A DNA stretch of 64,000 nucleotides. Source: Wocania_A sp965224845. Lineage in GTDB: Bacteria > Bacteroidota > Bacteroidia > Flavobacteriales > Flavobacteriaceae. The notes under the pieces are model-generated. The model was given only the letters and a program-made list of their open reading frames with translations, did no database searches and had not been told where the DNA came from. Below are positions 1 through 8,956 of the stretch, one piece after another. Position 1 is the stretch's first letter. The number at the start of each line of letters is the position of its first letter. The position numbers and the translations under genes are program-made. The DNA is taken from contig CBDDAJ010000014.1 of assembly GCA_965224845.1 (NCBI GenBank), positions 123,825 to 187,824 of the forward strand. Reading direction: 5' to 3'.

Positions 1-2
1 CT

Positions 3-383
3 ATTTATTTGGCAAGTTTATTAGTGGGTAATTTATTGTCGTTATATTTTCATAAAAACGAATATCACTATAGTGCTGTAGGAGCAAGTGGAGCCGTTAT
101 GGGCATAATTTATTCTGCAATCCTTTTTGACCCGTGGATGGAGATCAACTTTTTTATCCCTGGTTTTGTTTTTGGAATTGGGTATTTACTTTATTCCATT
201 TATGGAATGAAAAAAAGAATAGGAAATATTGGTCATGATGCACATTTTGGAGGAGCTGTTGGAGGTTATATTGCAACTTTAATTTTATCGCCTTCACTTT
301 TTAGTAGTGACTTACTCTTTGTTGGTTTATTAGCCCTACCCATAGTTTTGTTGTATGTTTTGAAGAAAACAGGGAAGCTGTAA
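3..383 (+). CDS. Rhomboid-family intramembrane serine protease, C-terminal part (cut by window edge)
   Basis: Only the C-terminal half or so of the gene is in the window; the frame is open to the left edge, so the first in-window TTG at 9 is not taken as the true start. The protein has hydrophobic membrane segments and the rhomboid catalytic signature GASGAVMG, whose central serine is the nucleophile. A later GHDAHFGGAVGG segment supplies the catalytic histidine in a glycine-rich helix. Rhomboids cleave substrates inside the membrane; the substrate cannot be inferred. It ends before a weak inverted repeat shared with the convergent lipoprotein gene. Confidence 0.85.
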   Translation: MYLASLLVGNLLSLYFHKNEYHYSAVGASGAVMGIIYSAILFDPWMEINFFIPGFVFGIGYLLYSIYGMKKRIGNIGHDAHFGGAVGGYIATLILSPSLFSSDLLFVGLLALPIVLLYVLKKTGKL

Positions 384-391
384 AGTATAAA

Positions 392-420
392 AAAGCTTGC
401 TAATAATTTAACAAGCCTTT
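392..420. terminator. Imperfect bidirectional terminator between convergent genes
   Basis: An imperfect inverted repeat (AAAGCTTG at 392-399 against CAAGCCTTT at 412-420) lies between the 3' ends of two convergent genes, with A/T runs on both sides. Its position and symmetry suggest shared termination. Confidence 0.5.
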
Positions 421-446
421 CACTATTAATTTATGATGATAATTAC

Positions 447-1250
447 TTATTCATAGAAGTACTCTGCGGTTTCTGTTTGAGATTCATCAATAATTCCATT
501 ATATTTAAACTTTAATACAGCTGTCTTTGGGTAGTCATTATCGTTATAAGTATACTCAGTTATTTCTTCACTATTTTGATTGTTGTAGCTTTCAATATTA
601 CTAATAATATTATTTGTGTTGCCATAAATATAAGGCCCAAATTCATTCTCACTCAAAAGGTTTAGAATCTCGATTGCGTAGACATTTTTAAACATTCCAT
701 TTTTATCATCATAAGCATATATATATTCAGTTGTATCATCGGTGTCTTTTAATCGTGAAATATTTTTTCCATTAAATGATATTACCTCAGTATAATTAAG
801 GTCGGTCTGTGAGTTGTGATCGCCTAGATAAACTTCTCTTGTTATCGTATTATCAGCATTATTGGTAAAAATTTGTTTGTATGCTCTTTCAGATAAGCCA
901 GTTGTCTCTAACCAGTATTCAATAAATTTGGATAATGCACCATCAGAATTATATTCTAATGTTACATAAGCTGCAAGTTTTCCATCAAAATAAGTGGCTT
1001 CTCTTATCAATTTGTCATCTTCATAAGTATAAACACTTTTGTAGTCATCTCCAGCATCAATGCTAACCAATCTATTTCCGTCTATATAGCTGTATGTTTC
1101 TGTATATTCGTCGGCTGTACCTTTATTAAATATTATTTTTTTTAACAAGGTCGAGTCTGTGGTTTCTTCTTCTGGATTATCGACAGATTCAGTATTACAG
1201 GCAAAAAAAGTAGCACATAGTACAAAAAGTAAGGTTTTTTTTAATGTCAT
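447..1250 (-). CDS. Hypothetical SPII lipoprotein, 267 aa
   Basis: The N-terminus (MTLKKTLLFVLCATFFACNTES) is a lipoprotein signal peptide with a lipobox ending in FFAC, so the mature protein should be lipid-anchored, probably in the outer membrane. The rest is rich in Tyr, Thr, Asn and Asp and contains loosely repeated strand patterns of the type YTYEDDKLIREATYF, reminiscent of YD/RHS-like beta repeats but too divergent to assign. No catalytic motif is seen. It is a single gene, convergent with the rhomboid gene and divergent from lon. Confidence 0.7.
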   Translation of the reverse strand: MTLKKTLLFVLCATFFACNTESVDNPEEETTDSTLLKKIIFNKGTADEYTETYSYIDGNRLVSIDAGDDYKSVYTYEDDKLIREATYFDGKLAAYVTLEYNSDGALSKFIEYWLETTGLSERAYKQIFTNNADNTITREVYLGDHNSQTDLNYTEVISFNGKNISRLKDTDDTTEYIYAYDDKNGMFKNVYAIEILNLLSENEFGPYIYGNTNNIISNIESYNNQNSEEITEYTYNDNDYPKTAVLKFKYNGIIDESQTETAEYFYE

Positions 1251-1493
1251 TGTTTGGTTGGTTTATAATTAAGCGAATATAGTACTATATTGTTAATTAA
1301 TTTTATGACTTAAGTTTGTTTTTAATATTTTATGCTTTCATAATTTTACTGTGGCATAGCTATTGAATTTATATAGTGAATATATAATCTGTTTTTGATT
1401 TAATTGATTGATATTCAATTATTTGTAATTTTTTTAAATCCTATAAAAATAAAAAGCAATTTGTTTTAATGACAGATTGACTTAAATATATAT
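1251..1493. other. Divergent AT-rich intergenic region upstream of lon
   Basis: The 243-bp divergent gap between the lipoprotein gene and lon is very AT-rich. No TAnnTTTG box with good placement, no strong hairpin and no small gene was recognised. Confidence 0.3.
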
Positions 1494-3944
1494 ATGAAGA
1501 AATCTAATTTTATAACTCTTGACAGTTTGTCATTACAGGAATTTGATGAAAACTCAGAGTTAATTCCGTTAATGACACCTGAAGATGAAGAAGAAATAAA
1601 TAATGAAGAATTGCCAGAAACACTGCCTATTCTTTCTTTAAGAAATACTGTATTATTCCCGGGAGTCGTTATTCCCATTACAGCAGGTCGTGATACTTCT
1701 ATAAAACTAATTAACGATGCTAATAAAGGCAGTAAAGTTATTGGTGTAGTGGCTCAAAAAGACGAATCGGTAGAAAACCCAACCGCTAAAGATATCCACG
1801 AAACAGGTACAGTTGCTAGAATTCTGCGTGTATTAAAAATGCCGGATGGTAACGTAACAGTTATAATTCAGGGAAAAAAGCGATTTAAAGTTGCTGAGGT
1901 TATTACTGAAAAGCCTTATATGAATGCAACTATTAGAGAAATGCCGGAGGCTAAACCTGCAGCGAAAAGTAAAGAGTTTACGGCTATTATTGATTCTATA
2001 AAAGATCTGGCGCTTGAAATTATTAAGGAGAGCCCGAACATTCCAAGTGAGGCCTCCTTTGCGATTAAAAACATAGAGAGCAACTCGTTTTTGGTGAATT
2101 TTGTGTCCTCAAATATGAATCTTTCTGTAGAAGAAAAGCAATCTCTTTTAGAAAATAATGATTTAGAGAAGCGGGCATTGGCCACACTTAAGTTTATGAA
2201 TGTTGAGTTTCAAAAATTAGAACTCAAAAATGATATTCAATCTAAAGTGCAAATGGATATGAGCCAGCAGCAACGTGAATATTTCTTGCATCAACAAATG
2301 AAAACCATTCAGGAAGAACTGGGAGGCGTAAGTCATGATGAAGAATTAGAAGAAATGAAAGCACGTGCTTTAGAAAAGCAATGGGATGAAAAAGTAGCTA
2401 AGCATTTTAATAAAGAAATAGCTAAGATACAACGGATGAATCCACAAGTGGCAGAATACTCCATCCAGCGTAATTATTTGGAGTTGTTTTTAGATTTGCC
2501 ATGGAATGAATTTAGCGATGATAAGTTTGATTTAAAGCGCGCTAAAAAAATTCTTGATAGAGATCATTTTGGATTAGAAGATGTAAAGCGCAGAATTATA
2601 GAATACTTGGCAGTTTTAAAGTTGCGGAATGATATGAAATCGCCAATTTTATGTTTATACGGACCTCCAGGAGTTGGTAAAACATCATTGGGTAAATCTA
2701 TAGCTGAGGCTTTAGGTAGAGAGTATGTTCGTATTTCCTTAGGTGGTTTACGCGATGAAGCAGAAATACGCGGGCATCGTAAAACTTATATTGGAGCCAT
2801 GCCTGGTCGTATTATTCAGAGCCTTAAAAAAGCCGGAACCTCAAACCCGGTTTTTGTTTTAGATGAAATTGATAAACTGTCTAATTCGCATCAAGGCGAC
2901 CCATCATCGGCTATGCTGGAAGTATTAGATCCTGAGCAGAACAGCGAATTTTATGATAATTTTTTAGAAATGGGTTACGATCTTTCTAAAGTGATGTTTA
3001 TCGCTACTTCAAACAGTTTGTCTACCATTCAGCCTGCTTTGCTGGATAGAATGGAAATTATTAATGTTACGGGCTATACTATAGAAGAGAAAGTTGAAAT
3101 AGCGAAGCGCCATTTGTTGCCAAAACAATTAAAGGAACACGGTTTAACTACTGAGCATATAAAAATTGGAAAACCACAATTAGAAAAAATTGTAGAAGGT
3201 TACACACGCGAATCAGGAGTTCGTGGTTTAGAAAAACAAATAGCAAAAATGGTACGTTATGCAGCCAAAAATATTGCTATGGAAGAAGACTATAATATCA
3301 AAATTTCTAATGAAGATATTATTGAAGTTTTAGGCGGGCCAAAATTAGAACGTGATAAATACGAAAATAATAATGTAGCCGGTGTTGTTACCGGGTTAGC
3401 CTGGACACGTGTTGGTGGCGATATTTTATTTATAGAATCTATTCTTTCTAAAGGAAAAGGTACCATGACTATTACAGGAAACCTTGGTAAAGTCATGAAA
3501 GAATCTGCAACTATTGCTATGGAGTATATAAAATCGAATGCAGAAGCTTTTGGTATAGATGCGTCAATTTTTGATAAATATAATGTGCATATTCATGTAC
3601 CAGAAGGGGCAACACCTAAAGATGGTCCAAGTGCTGGAGTTACTATGCTAACATCGTTAGTTTCTCTTTTTACTCAGAAAAAAGTAAAGAAAAGTTTAGC
3701 TATGACCGGAGAGATTACCCTTCGTGGTAAAGTGTTGCCGGTTGGTGGTATTAAAGAAAAAATACTAGCAGCAAAGCGTGCCCGAATAAAAGAGATTTTA
3801 CTTTGCGAGGAGAATAGACGCGATATTGAAGAAATAAAACCAGAGTATTTAAAGGGTTTAACTTTTCATTATGTAACAGATATGAGCGATGTTATTAAGT
3901 TGGCATTAACAAATCAAAAGGTGAAAAACCCAAAAAAACTTTAG
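1494..3944 (+). CDS. lon: ATP-dependent protease Lon (816 aa)
   Basis: This is a full-length cytoplasmic AAA+ serine protease for damaged and regulatory proteins. An N-terminal substrate-binding LON domain starts near residue 40 (LPILSLRNTVLFPGVVIPIT). A coiled linker follows, then the AAA+ module with Walker A GPPGVGKTS near residue 390 and Walker B VFVLDEIDKL. The C-terminal protease domain has the Ser-Lys dyad: Ser near 713 in KDGPSAGVT and Lys near 754 in VGGIKEK. Length matches the family. It is followed by a strong terminator and then by porQ, cmk and, further on, rpsA. Confidence 0.98.
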   Translation: MKKSNFITLDSLSLQEFDENSELIPLMTPEDEEEINNEELPETLPILSLRNTVLFPGVVIPITAGRDTSIKLINDANKGSKVIGVVAQKDESVENPTAKDIHETGTVARILRVLKMPDGNVTVIIQGKKRFKVAEVITEKPYMNATIREMPEAKPAAKSKEFTAIIDSIKDLALEIIKESPNIPSEASFAIKNIESNSFLVNFVSSNMNLSVEEKQSLLENNDLEKRALATLKFMNVEFQKLELKNDIQSKVQMDMSQQQREYFLHQQMKTIQEELGGVSHDEELEEMKARALEKQWDEKVAKHFNKEIAKIQRMNPQVAEYSIQRNYLELFLDLPWNEFSDDKFDLKRAKKILDRDHFGLEDVKRRIIEYLAVLKLRNDMKSPILCLYGPPGVGKTSLGKSIAEALGREYVRISLGGLRDEAEIRGHRKTYIGAMPGRIIQSLKKAGTSNPVFVLDEIDKLSNSHQGDPSSAMLEVLDPEQNSEFYDNFLEMGYDLSKVMFIATSNSLSTIQPALLDRMEIINVTGYTIEEKVEIAKRHLLPKQLKEHGLTTEHIKIGKPQLEKIVEGYTRESGVRGLEKQIAKMVRYAAKNIAMEEDYNIKISNEDIIEVLGGPKLERDKYENNNVAGVVTGLAWTRVGGDILFIESILSKGKGTMTITGNLGKVMKESATIAMEYIKSNAEAFGIDASIFDKYNVHIHVPEGATPKDGPSAGVTMLTSLVSLFTQKKVKKSLAMTGEITLRGKVLPVGGIKEKILAAKRARIKEILLCEENRRDIEEIKPEYLKGLTFHYVTDMSDVIKLALTNQKVKNPKKL

Positions 3945-3964
3945 TATATTAATAAAGCTTAAAG

Positions 3965-3990
3965 CCTCGATTTTAAATCGAGGTTTTTTT
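3965..3990 (+). terminator. Rho-independent terminator after lon
   Basis: Stem CCTCGAT/ATCGAGG at 3965-3983 is followed directly by a run of seven T on the plus strand, about 20 bp after the lon stop codon. Confidence 0.9.
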
Positions 3991-4056
3991 ATATTTTAAA
4001 ATAAATGATACGTGCTGTCGTTTTAAGATAGATTTACTTACTTTGTAACAGTAAAT

Positions 4057-5076
4057 ATGCTAAAGAAAATTATCACTATTTTTTGCTTATTTGTAAGCAG
4101 CTTAACTTTTGCACAAGTAGGAGGTGAGGCGACTTATCAATTTCTTAATTTGATATCCTCACCACGTCAAGCCGCATTAGGTGGTAAAGTATTAACCAAT
4201 GTAGATTATGATGTTACCCAAGCACTTTATAACCCCGCTACGATTAATGTAGCCATGGATAACCAATTAGCTGTTAATTATACGAGTTATTTGGGAGGGA
4301 TTAGTTATGGAACTGCAGCCTATGCTTATACGGTTGATAGACATACCCAAACGTTTCATGCTGGCGTTACTTATATAAACTATGGCTCGTTTGAAGGTTA
4401 TGATGAGAGCGGAAATCCAACAGGATCGTTTACAGGAAATGAGGCCGCCTTATCGGTGGGTTATGCTTTGCAAATTGGGTATTCTGATTTTTATTTTGGA
4501 GGAAACTTAAAATTAATAACCTCAAAATTAGAACAATATAGTTCGTTTGGAGCAGCAGTAGATTTAGGGTTGCTATATATTAATGAGGATTTGGATTTTC
4601 ATGCCGCCATAGCCGTAAGAAACTTAGGAAGTCAAATAACCACTTATGCTGGTTTAAATGAGCCTTTGCCCTTTGAAGTTGATTTTGGTATGTCTCAAAC
4701 ATTAGAGCATGTGCCTATTCGTTGGCATGTAACTTTTGAAAATCTTCAAAATTGGCCTATTGCAAGACCTAACCCTGCCAGAGCTACAAGCGATTTAAGT
4801 GGCAATCAATCTAACGAAAAAATTGGGTTTTTAGGTCAGGTAATCAGGCATACCATTCTTGGTGCAGAATTATTTCCAGAAGGTGGTTTTAATATCCGGC
4901 TAGGATATAATTTTCGTAGAGGCGAAGAGTTAAGAATTCTGGACCAGCGTAATTTTTCTGGTTTATCGGCTGGAATCTCTATCAAAATGAATAAGATGCG
5001 CTTTAGTTACACACATGCAAAATATACCAGCGCAGCGAATTCTAACTTTTTTGGTTTGCAAATAGATTTGCAATAA
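4057..5076 (+). CDS. porQ: Type IX secretion system protein PorQ (339 aa)
   Basis: The protein begins with a Sec signal peptide (MLKKIITIFCLFVSSLTFAQ) followed by the PorQ-type opening GGEATYQFLNLISSPRQAALGG, then alternating strands typical of an outer-membrane beta-barrel ending in an aromatic/Gln-rich last strand (NSNFFGLQIDLQ). In the T9SS, PorQ is part of the outer-membrane attachment complex with PorU, PorV and PorZ, which anchors CTD-bearing cargo. It is co-oriented with cmk 25 bp downstream. Its presence fits the T9SS cargo gene at 21-29.7 kb. Confidence 0.92.
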   Translation: MLKKIITIFCLFVSSLTFAQVGGEATYQFLNLISSPRQAALGGKVLTNVDYDVTQALYNPATINVAMDNQLAVNYTSYLGGISYGTAAYAYTVDRHTQTFHAGVTYINYGSFEGYDESGNPTGSFTGNEAALSVGYALQIGYSDFYFGGNLKLITSKLEQYSSFGAAVDLGLLYINEDLDFHAAIAVRNLGSQITTYAGLNEPLPFEVDFGMSQTLEHVPIRWHVTFENLQNWPIARPNPARATSDLSGNQSNEKIGFLGQVIRHTILGAELFPEGGFNIRLGYNFRRGEELRILDQRNFSGLSAGISIKMNKMRFSYTHAKYTSAANSNFFGLQIDLQ

Positions 5077-5101
5077 GTACTTTTGTGTTTTCAATATTTA
5101 T

Positions 5102-5797
5102 ATGTCAAAACTAACAATAGCCATTGATGGCTTTTCTTCAACAGGTAAGAGTACTGTAGCAAAGCAAATAGCAAAGCATTTAGGTTATGTTTATGTCGAT
5201 TCTGGTGCGATGTATAGAGCTGTTACCTTTTATGCCATGCAAAACAGCCTTATAGATAATAATCATTTTAATATAGAAGGGCTGGTATCTAAATTGCAAG
5301 ATGTTAAAATTAATTTTGAGTTTAATGCAACATTAGGGTTTGCAGAAGTGTATTTAAATGGTGTTAATATTGAAAAAAACATTAGAACTTTAGAAGTTTC
5401 AGGTTTTGTAAGTCAGGTTGCTACGGTTTCAGAGGTTCGCGAACTCTTAGTACGGCAACAACAAGCACTAGGGCAAAATACAGGTGTGGTCATGGACGGA
5501 CGCGATATAGGGACAGTTGTTTTTCCTGATGCTGAGCTTAAAATATTTATGACAGCATCGGCGGAAACAAGAGCAAAGCGTAGATACGATGAGCTAATTG
5601 AACGTGGAGACCAAGTTACTTACGAAGATGTTTTGCGTAATGTACAAGAACGCGATTATACTGATTCTAATAGAAAAGACTCGCCCTTAATAAAAGCTGA
5701 TGATGCTATAGAGATTGATAATTCTGATTTGAGCCTTCAGGAACAATTTGATAAGGTTTTGCAGTTGGTAAACATGACTTTAGAAGGGATTGAATAG
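5102..5797 (+). CDS. cmk: Cytidylate kinase (231 aa)
   Basis: Transfers phosphate from ATP to CMP or dCMP, a step in pyrimidine nucleotide salvage and synthesis. A P-loop GFSSTGKST sits at residues 10-18; then come the CMP-binding stretch VYVDSGAMYRA, the DGRDIGT motif, and a LID region with ERDYTDSNRKDSPL. Length is typical of the short bacterial enzyme. It follows porQ closely and is probably cotranscribed. The stop codon at 5797 nearly abuts the end of the convergent lipoprotein gene, leaving only 2 bp between them. Confidence 0.97.
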   Translation: MSKLTIAIDGFSSTGKSTVAKQIAKHLGYVYVDSGAMYRAVTFYAMQNSLIDNNHFNIEGLVSKLQDVKINFEFNATLGFAEVYLNGVNIEKNIRTLEVSGFVSQVATVSEVRELLVRQQQALGQNTGVVMDGRDIGTVVFPDAELKIFMTASAETRAKRRYDELIERGDQVTYEDVLRNVQERDYTDSNRKDSPLIKADDAIEIDNSDLSLQEQFDKVLQLVNMTLEGIE

Positions 5798-5799
5798 TT

Positions 5800-6159
5800 T
5801 TAAAACGCATCTGCATTAGTAACAAATACCCAAGGATATGGCACACCTAATGTAGTGCATGGGGTTAGTTCTGTGTTTTTAATTTTTCTTATGTTCAATT
5901 TAATTTTTATCCCTTCAATTTTTAAACTACCAGATAAATTCTTTGCAGTATAAATATCGGAATTCACACCAGTTATTGATCTTACTTTTTGATTTCCTTT
6001 GATTATCTTTATTTCAAAATCGCCACAATCTAAACTTTTTCCTATGACTTCTGCTTCATAGGGAAATTCAGAATCAACAATATTGTCTTTTTGACAAGAA
6101 TAAAATATGATGCTTAAAAAAATGATTAATAAAGCATAAAGCAGATGGTTTTTTGTCAT
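5800..6159 (-). CDS. Hypothetical small lipoprotein, 119 aa
   Basis: A signal peptide with lipobox (LSIIFYSCQKDN) predicts a lipid-anchored secreted protein. The mature part is about 100 residues, mainly beta, with two cysteines (LDCGDF and LTPCTT) that could pair. No known domain was recognised. It stands alone and is convergent with cmk, so cotranscription with neighbours is unlikely. Confidence 0.65.
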   Translation of the reverse strand: MTKNHLLYALLIIFLSIIFYSCQKDNIVDSEFPYEAEVIGKSLDCGDFEIKIIKGNQKVRSITGVNSDIYTAKNLSGSLKIEGIKIKLNIRKIKNTELTPCTTLGVPYPWVFVTNADAF

Positions 6160-6246
6160 TTCTATTCAGTATGTATTGTTTATCTGATTAGATGCATAAA
6201 CATAAAAAAGGTTGCTTCAATTTGTGAACTTATGAGTTAGTAATAT

Positions 6247-6289
6247 AAAAAAACCGAAGCTTTCAAATTAACTTGAAAGCTTCGGTTTT
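6247..6289 (-). terminator. Strong hairpin terminator after the LysM gene
   Basis: A perfect 17-bp inverted repeat (6250-6266 and 6273-6289) encloses a 6-nt loop. On the minus strand it is followed by a U-run (plus-strand A-run at 6247-6253), about 20 bp after the LysM gene stop. Confidence 0.9.
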
Positions 6290-6311
6290 CAATTTTATAA
6301 AAGATAAATTC

Positions 6312-6692
6312 CTATAAATTAGGAATAATTAGCTCTTGATCTGGATGAATTAAATCAGGGTTTTTCAAAATATCTGAATTCGCTGCAAAAATGTTTTTGT
6401 ATTTCATAGCATCACCATAATAATGTTTAGCTATTTTTCCTAAAGTTTCGCCACTTTTTACAGTATGTCTGTGGTAAATACTTTCATCTGCAATTTTTAT
6501 GTCGGCCATAATATCGGTTGGATTTTCACCTCCAATGGCTTTAATTTTATCCCAAAGCAAGTTTTTTTCATAAGGCGTGTTTGCAGTTCCCCAAACTTTT
6601 AAAACGCCATTCTCTTCTTGTACATCGCCATTTTGTATGTTTAATTCTTGACCTAAATCTAGTACGGATTGGTATTTTGCTTTCATTGTCAT
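6312..6692 (-). CDS. LysM domain protein, BON-LysM (YgaU/Kbp-like), 126 aa
   Basis: Residues 1-70 form a BON-like alpha/beta region (KVWGTANTPYEKNLLWDKIKAIGG). Residues 75-126 form one LysM domain with HTVKSGETLGKIAKHYYGD and the closing HPDQELIIPNL. There is no signal peptide, so it resembles E. coli YgaU/Kbp, a potassium-binding cytoplasmic protein of the same architecture, more than a cell-wall hydrolase. The start at 6692 (MTMKAKY) could also be the internal Met two residues on. It is a monocistronic gene with its own terminator. Confidence 0.85.
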   Translation of the reverse strand: MTMKAKYQSVLDLGQELNIQNGDVQEENGVLKVWGTANTPYEKNLLWDKIKAIGGENPTDIMADIKIADESIYHRHTVKSGETLGKIAKHYYGDAMKYKNIFAANSDILKNPDLIHPDQELIIPNL

Positions 6693-6836
6693 AAGTGTTA
6701 TAAATTTTTACTTGTTAATATTATAAATATAGTAAATCGTTAACCAATAAAAAGCTTTTTTTTAATTTAATTATAACACTAATAGCCAGTAGTTTAAAAT
6801 AGTTTATTCAAATTAGGCTAATCTATTAAAAATATG

Positions 6837-6844
6837 TATTTTTG
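6837..6844 (+). promoter_or_regulatory. rpsA promoter, -7 box
   Basis: TATTTTTG fits the Bacteroidota -7 consensus TAnnTTTG and lies about 155 bp before the rpsA start, implying a long 5' leader. No convincing -33 box was assigned. Confidence 0.6.
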
Positions 6845-6904
6845 CACTCCTTTTAGCGAATTATCGGAATGATAAAAGGATCGAAACAATAATAAAAATA
6901 ACAC

Positions 6905-6984
6905 TTCTGTGTGTTAACCGCTTAAATCTTCCGAAGCATACAGAATACAAATCGCAATGTAGTTTCATTTTATAAGTTACATTG
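6905..6984 (+). promoter_or_regulatory. Structured rpsA 5' leader with two hairpins
   Basis: Two inverted repeats occur in the leader. TTCTGTGTG (6905-6913) pairs with CATACAGAA (6937-6945) using one G-U, and CAATGTA (6955-6961) pairs with TACATTG (6978-6984). The second hairpin ends about 14 nt before the rpsA start codon, where it could influence ribosome access. S1 is known to autoregulate its translation in E. coli; whether this leader does so is inference. Confidence 0.45.
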
Positions 6985-6998
6985 TTTAATTAAATTAA

Positions 6999-8831
6999 AT
7001 GGCTGAAAAAGCAAAACAAGCAGAAGTTGAGGCAACTGAAGCTAAAACTGTAGAAGCTCCAGTAGTCTCTGAAGCTCAAGCAAACCCTGAAAAATTCTTA
7101 AAAGACTTTAACTGGCACAATTACGAAGAAGGAATTGATGAAGTTGATGACAAACAATTACAAGAATTTGAAAAATTAGTAGCAGCAAATTTCGTTGACA
7201 CTTTAGATGATGAAGTTGTTGAAGGTACTGTAGTTCATATTACTGATCGCGATGCTATTATTGACATCAACGCTAAATCTGAAGGGGTTATTTCTTTAAA
7301 CGAATTTCGTTACAATCCTAACTTAGCGGTTGGTGATAAAGTAGAAGTATTAATTGATGTACGCGAAGATGCCACAGGGCAATTAGTATTATCTCACAGA
7401 AAAGCTCGTGTTATTAAAGCATGGGACAGAGTAAATAAAGCTCACGAAACTGGTGAAATCGTTAATGGTTTTGTAAAATGCAGAACTAAAGGTGGTATGA
7501 TTGTAGATGTTTTTGGAATTGAAGCATTCTTACCAGGGTCTCAAATTGATGTAAAACCAATTAGAGATTACGACCAGTATGTAAATAAAACAATGGAATT
7601 TAAAGTGGTAAAAATTAACCACGAGTTTAAAAACGTTGTAGTATCTCATAAAGCACTTATTGAGGCTGATATTGAAGAGCAAAAGAAAGAAATTATCGGT
7701 CAATTAGAAAAAGGTCAAGTATTAGAAGGTGTTGTTAAAAACATAACGTCTTATGGTGTATTTATTGACCTTGGAGGAGTAGATGGTTTAGTTCATATCA
7801 CAGATTTATCTTGGTCTAGAATTAATCATCCAAATGAAATTGTAGAATTAGACCAAAAACTTAATGTTGTAATCCTTGATTTTGATGAAAACAAATCAAG
7901 AATCCAATTAGGATTAAAGCAATTAAGTAAACATCCATGGGAAGCTCTTGCTGAAGAGGTAAAAGTTGGTGATAAAGTAAAAGGAAAAGTAGTTGTAATT
8001 GCAGATTACGGTGCATTTATTGAAGTTGCTGATGGCGTTGAAGGGTTAATTCACGTATCTGAAATGTCCTGGTCAACACACTTACGTTCGGCTCAAGATT
8101 TTGTATCGGTTGGAGATGAAGTGGAAGCTCAAATCTTAACTTTAGATAGAGAAGACCGTAAAATGTCTCTTGGAATTAAGCAATTAACTCCAGACCCATG
8201 GACAGATATTACTGGTAAATACCCAGTTGGATCTAAGCATACAGGTGTTGTTCGTAACTTTACTAACTTTGGTGTTTTTGTTGAATTAGAAGAAGGTATT
8301 GACGGATTGATTTATATCTCAGATTTATCTTGGACTAAGAAAATCAAACACCCATCTGAATTCTGTGCTGTAGGAGATAAATTGGATGTGATTGTATTAG
8401 AATTAGATGTTGAAGGCCGTAAGTTATCTTTAGGACATAAGCAAACTACCGAAAACCCTTGGGATAAATACGAAACGGAATTTGCTTTAGAAACTGTACA
8501 TACAGCGGCATTAACAGAAATCGTTGATAAAGGTGCTACAGTTGCTTTTAATGAAGATATCGTAGCATTTGTACCGTCTCGTCATCTTGAAAAAGAAGAT
8601 GGAAGCAAGCTTAAAAAAGGAGAAACCACTGAGTTTAAAATTATTGAATTCAATAAAGAATTTAAACGTGTTGTAGCTTCTCATACAGCGATCTTTAAAG
8701 CAGAAGAGATCAAGAATGTAAAAGCAGCAGCTAAAAAGGCAGCAGCTCAAGCAGCAGAAGCAAAACCTACTTTAGGAGATGCTAATGATGCCTTACAAGC
8801 GCTTAAAGATAAAATGGACGGTAAAAAATAA
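6999..8831 (+). CDS. rpsA: 30S ribosomal protein S1 (610 aa)
   Basis: Binds mRNA on the small ribosomal subunit and helps unfold and dock transcripts. After an acidic Ala/Glu-rich N-terminal tail the protein shows serial S1 (OB-fold) domains with repeated cores such as VVKNITSYGVFIDLGGVDGL, VVIADYGAFIEVADGVEGL and VVRNFTNFGVFVELEEGIDGL, each followed by an ISDLSW-type strand. The C-terminal tail is Ala/Lys-rich. Length fits the six-domain Bacteroidota S1. It has its own promoter with a long leader and its own terminator. Confidence 0.97.
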   Translation: MAEKAKQAEVEATEAKTVEAPVVSEAQANPEKFLKDFNWHNYEEGIDEVDDKQLQEFEKLVAANFVDTLDDEVVEGTVVHITDRDAIIDINAKSEGVISLNEFRYNPNLAVGDKVEVLIDVREDATGQLVLSHRKARVIKAWDRVNKAHETGEIVNGFVKCRTKGGMIVDVFGIEAFLPGSQIDVKPIRDYDQYVNKTMEFKVVKINHEFKNVVVSHKALIEADIEEQKKEIIGQLEKGQVLEGVVKNITSYGVFIDLGGVDGLVHITDLSWSRINHPNEIVELDQKLNVVILDFDENKSRIQLGLKQLSKHPWEALAEEVKVGDKVKGKVVVIADYGAFIEVADGVEGLIHVSEMSWSTHLRSAQDFVSVGDEVEAQILTLDREDRKMSLGIKQLTPDPWTDITGKYPVGSKHTGVVRNFTNFGVFVELEEGIDGLIYISDLSWTKKIKHPSEFCAVGDKLDVIVLELDVEGRKLSLGHKQTTENPWDKYETEFALETVHTAALTEIVDKGATVAFNEDIVAFVPSRHLEKEDGSKLKKGETTEFKIIEFNKEFKRVVASHTAIFKAEEIKNVKAAAKKAAAQAAEAKPTLGDANDALQALKDKMDGKK

Positions 8832-8853
8832 TTACCAGATTTTTATAAAAATT

Positions 8854-8884
8854 AAAGCCTTTCAGAAATGAAAGGCTTTTTTTA
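8854..8884 (+). terminator. rpsA terminator
   Basis: A 10-bp perfect stem AAAGCCTTTC/GAAAGGCTTT (8854-8863, 8870-8879) is followed by a T-run, about 23 bp after the rpsA stop. Confidence 0.9.
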
Positions 8885-8921
8885 TTGTAAATAATACCCT
8901 TTCACTTTTAAAATTTTGCAT

Positions 8922-8948
8922 TACCTTTGTATTCCAAATACGTTTGGA
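8922..8948 (+). promoter_or_regulatory. pyrR promoter (-7 box) and adjacent 6-bp hairpin
   Basis: TACCTTTG at 8922-8929 matches the TAnnTTTG -7 consensus. Just downstream, TCCAAA-TACG-TTTGGA (8933-8948) is a perfect 6-bp inverted repeat with a 4-nt loop, ending 8 nt before the pyrR ATG. Transcription from this box would start at or inside the hairpin, so it could be an operator or a 5'-end RNA stem near the start codon. Confidence 0.5.
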
Positions 8949-8956
8949 TAGTATAT

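Noticed and set aside
1466..3496. Minus-strand ORFs within lon
   Set aside because: Entirely antisense to a full-length, motif-complete lon.
8927..8956. Earlier ATG for pyrR
   Set aside because: It overlaps the -7 promoter box and would precede the likely transcription start.
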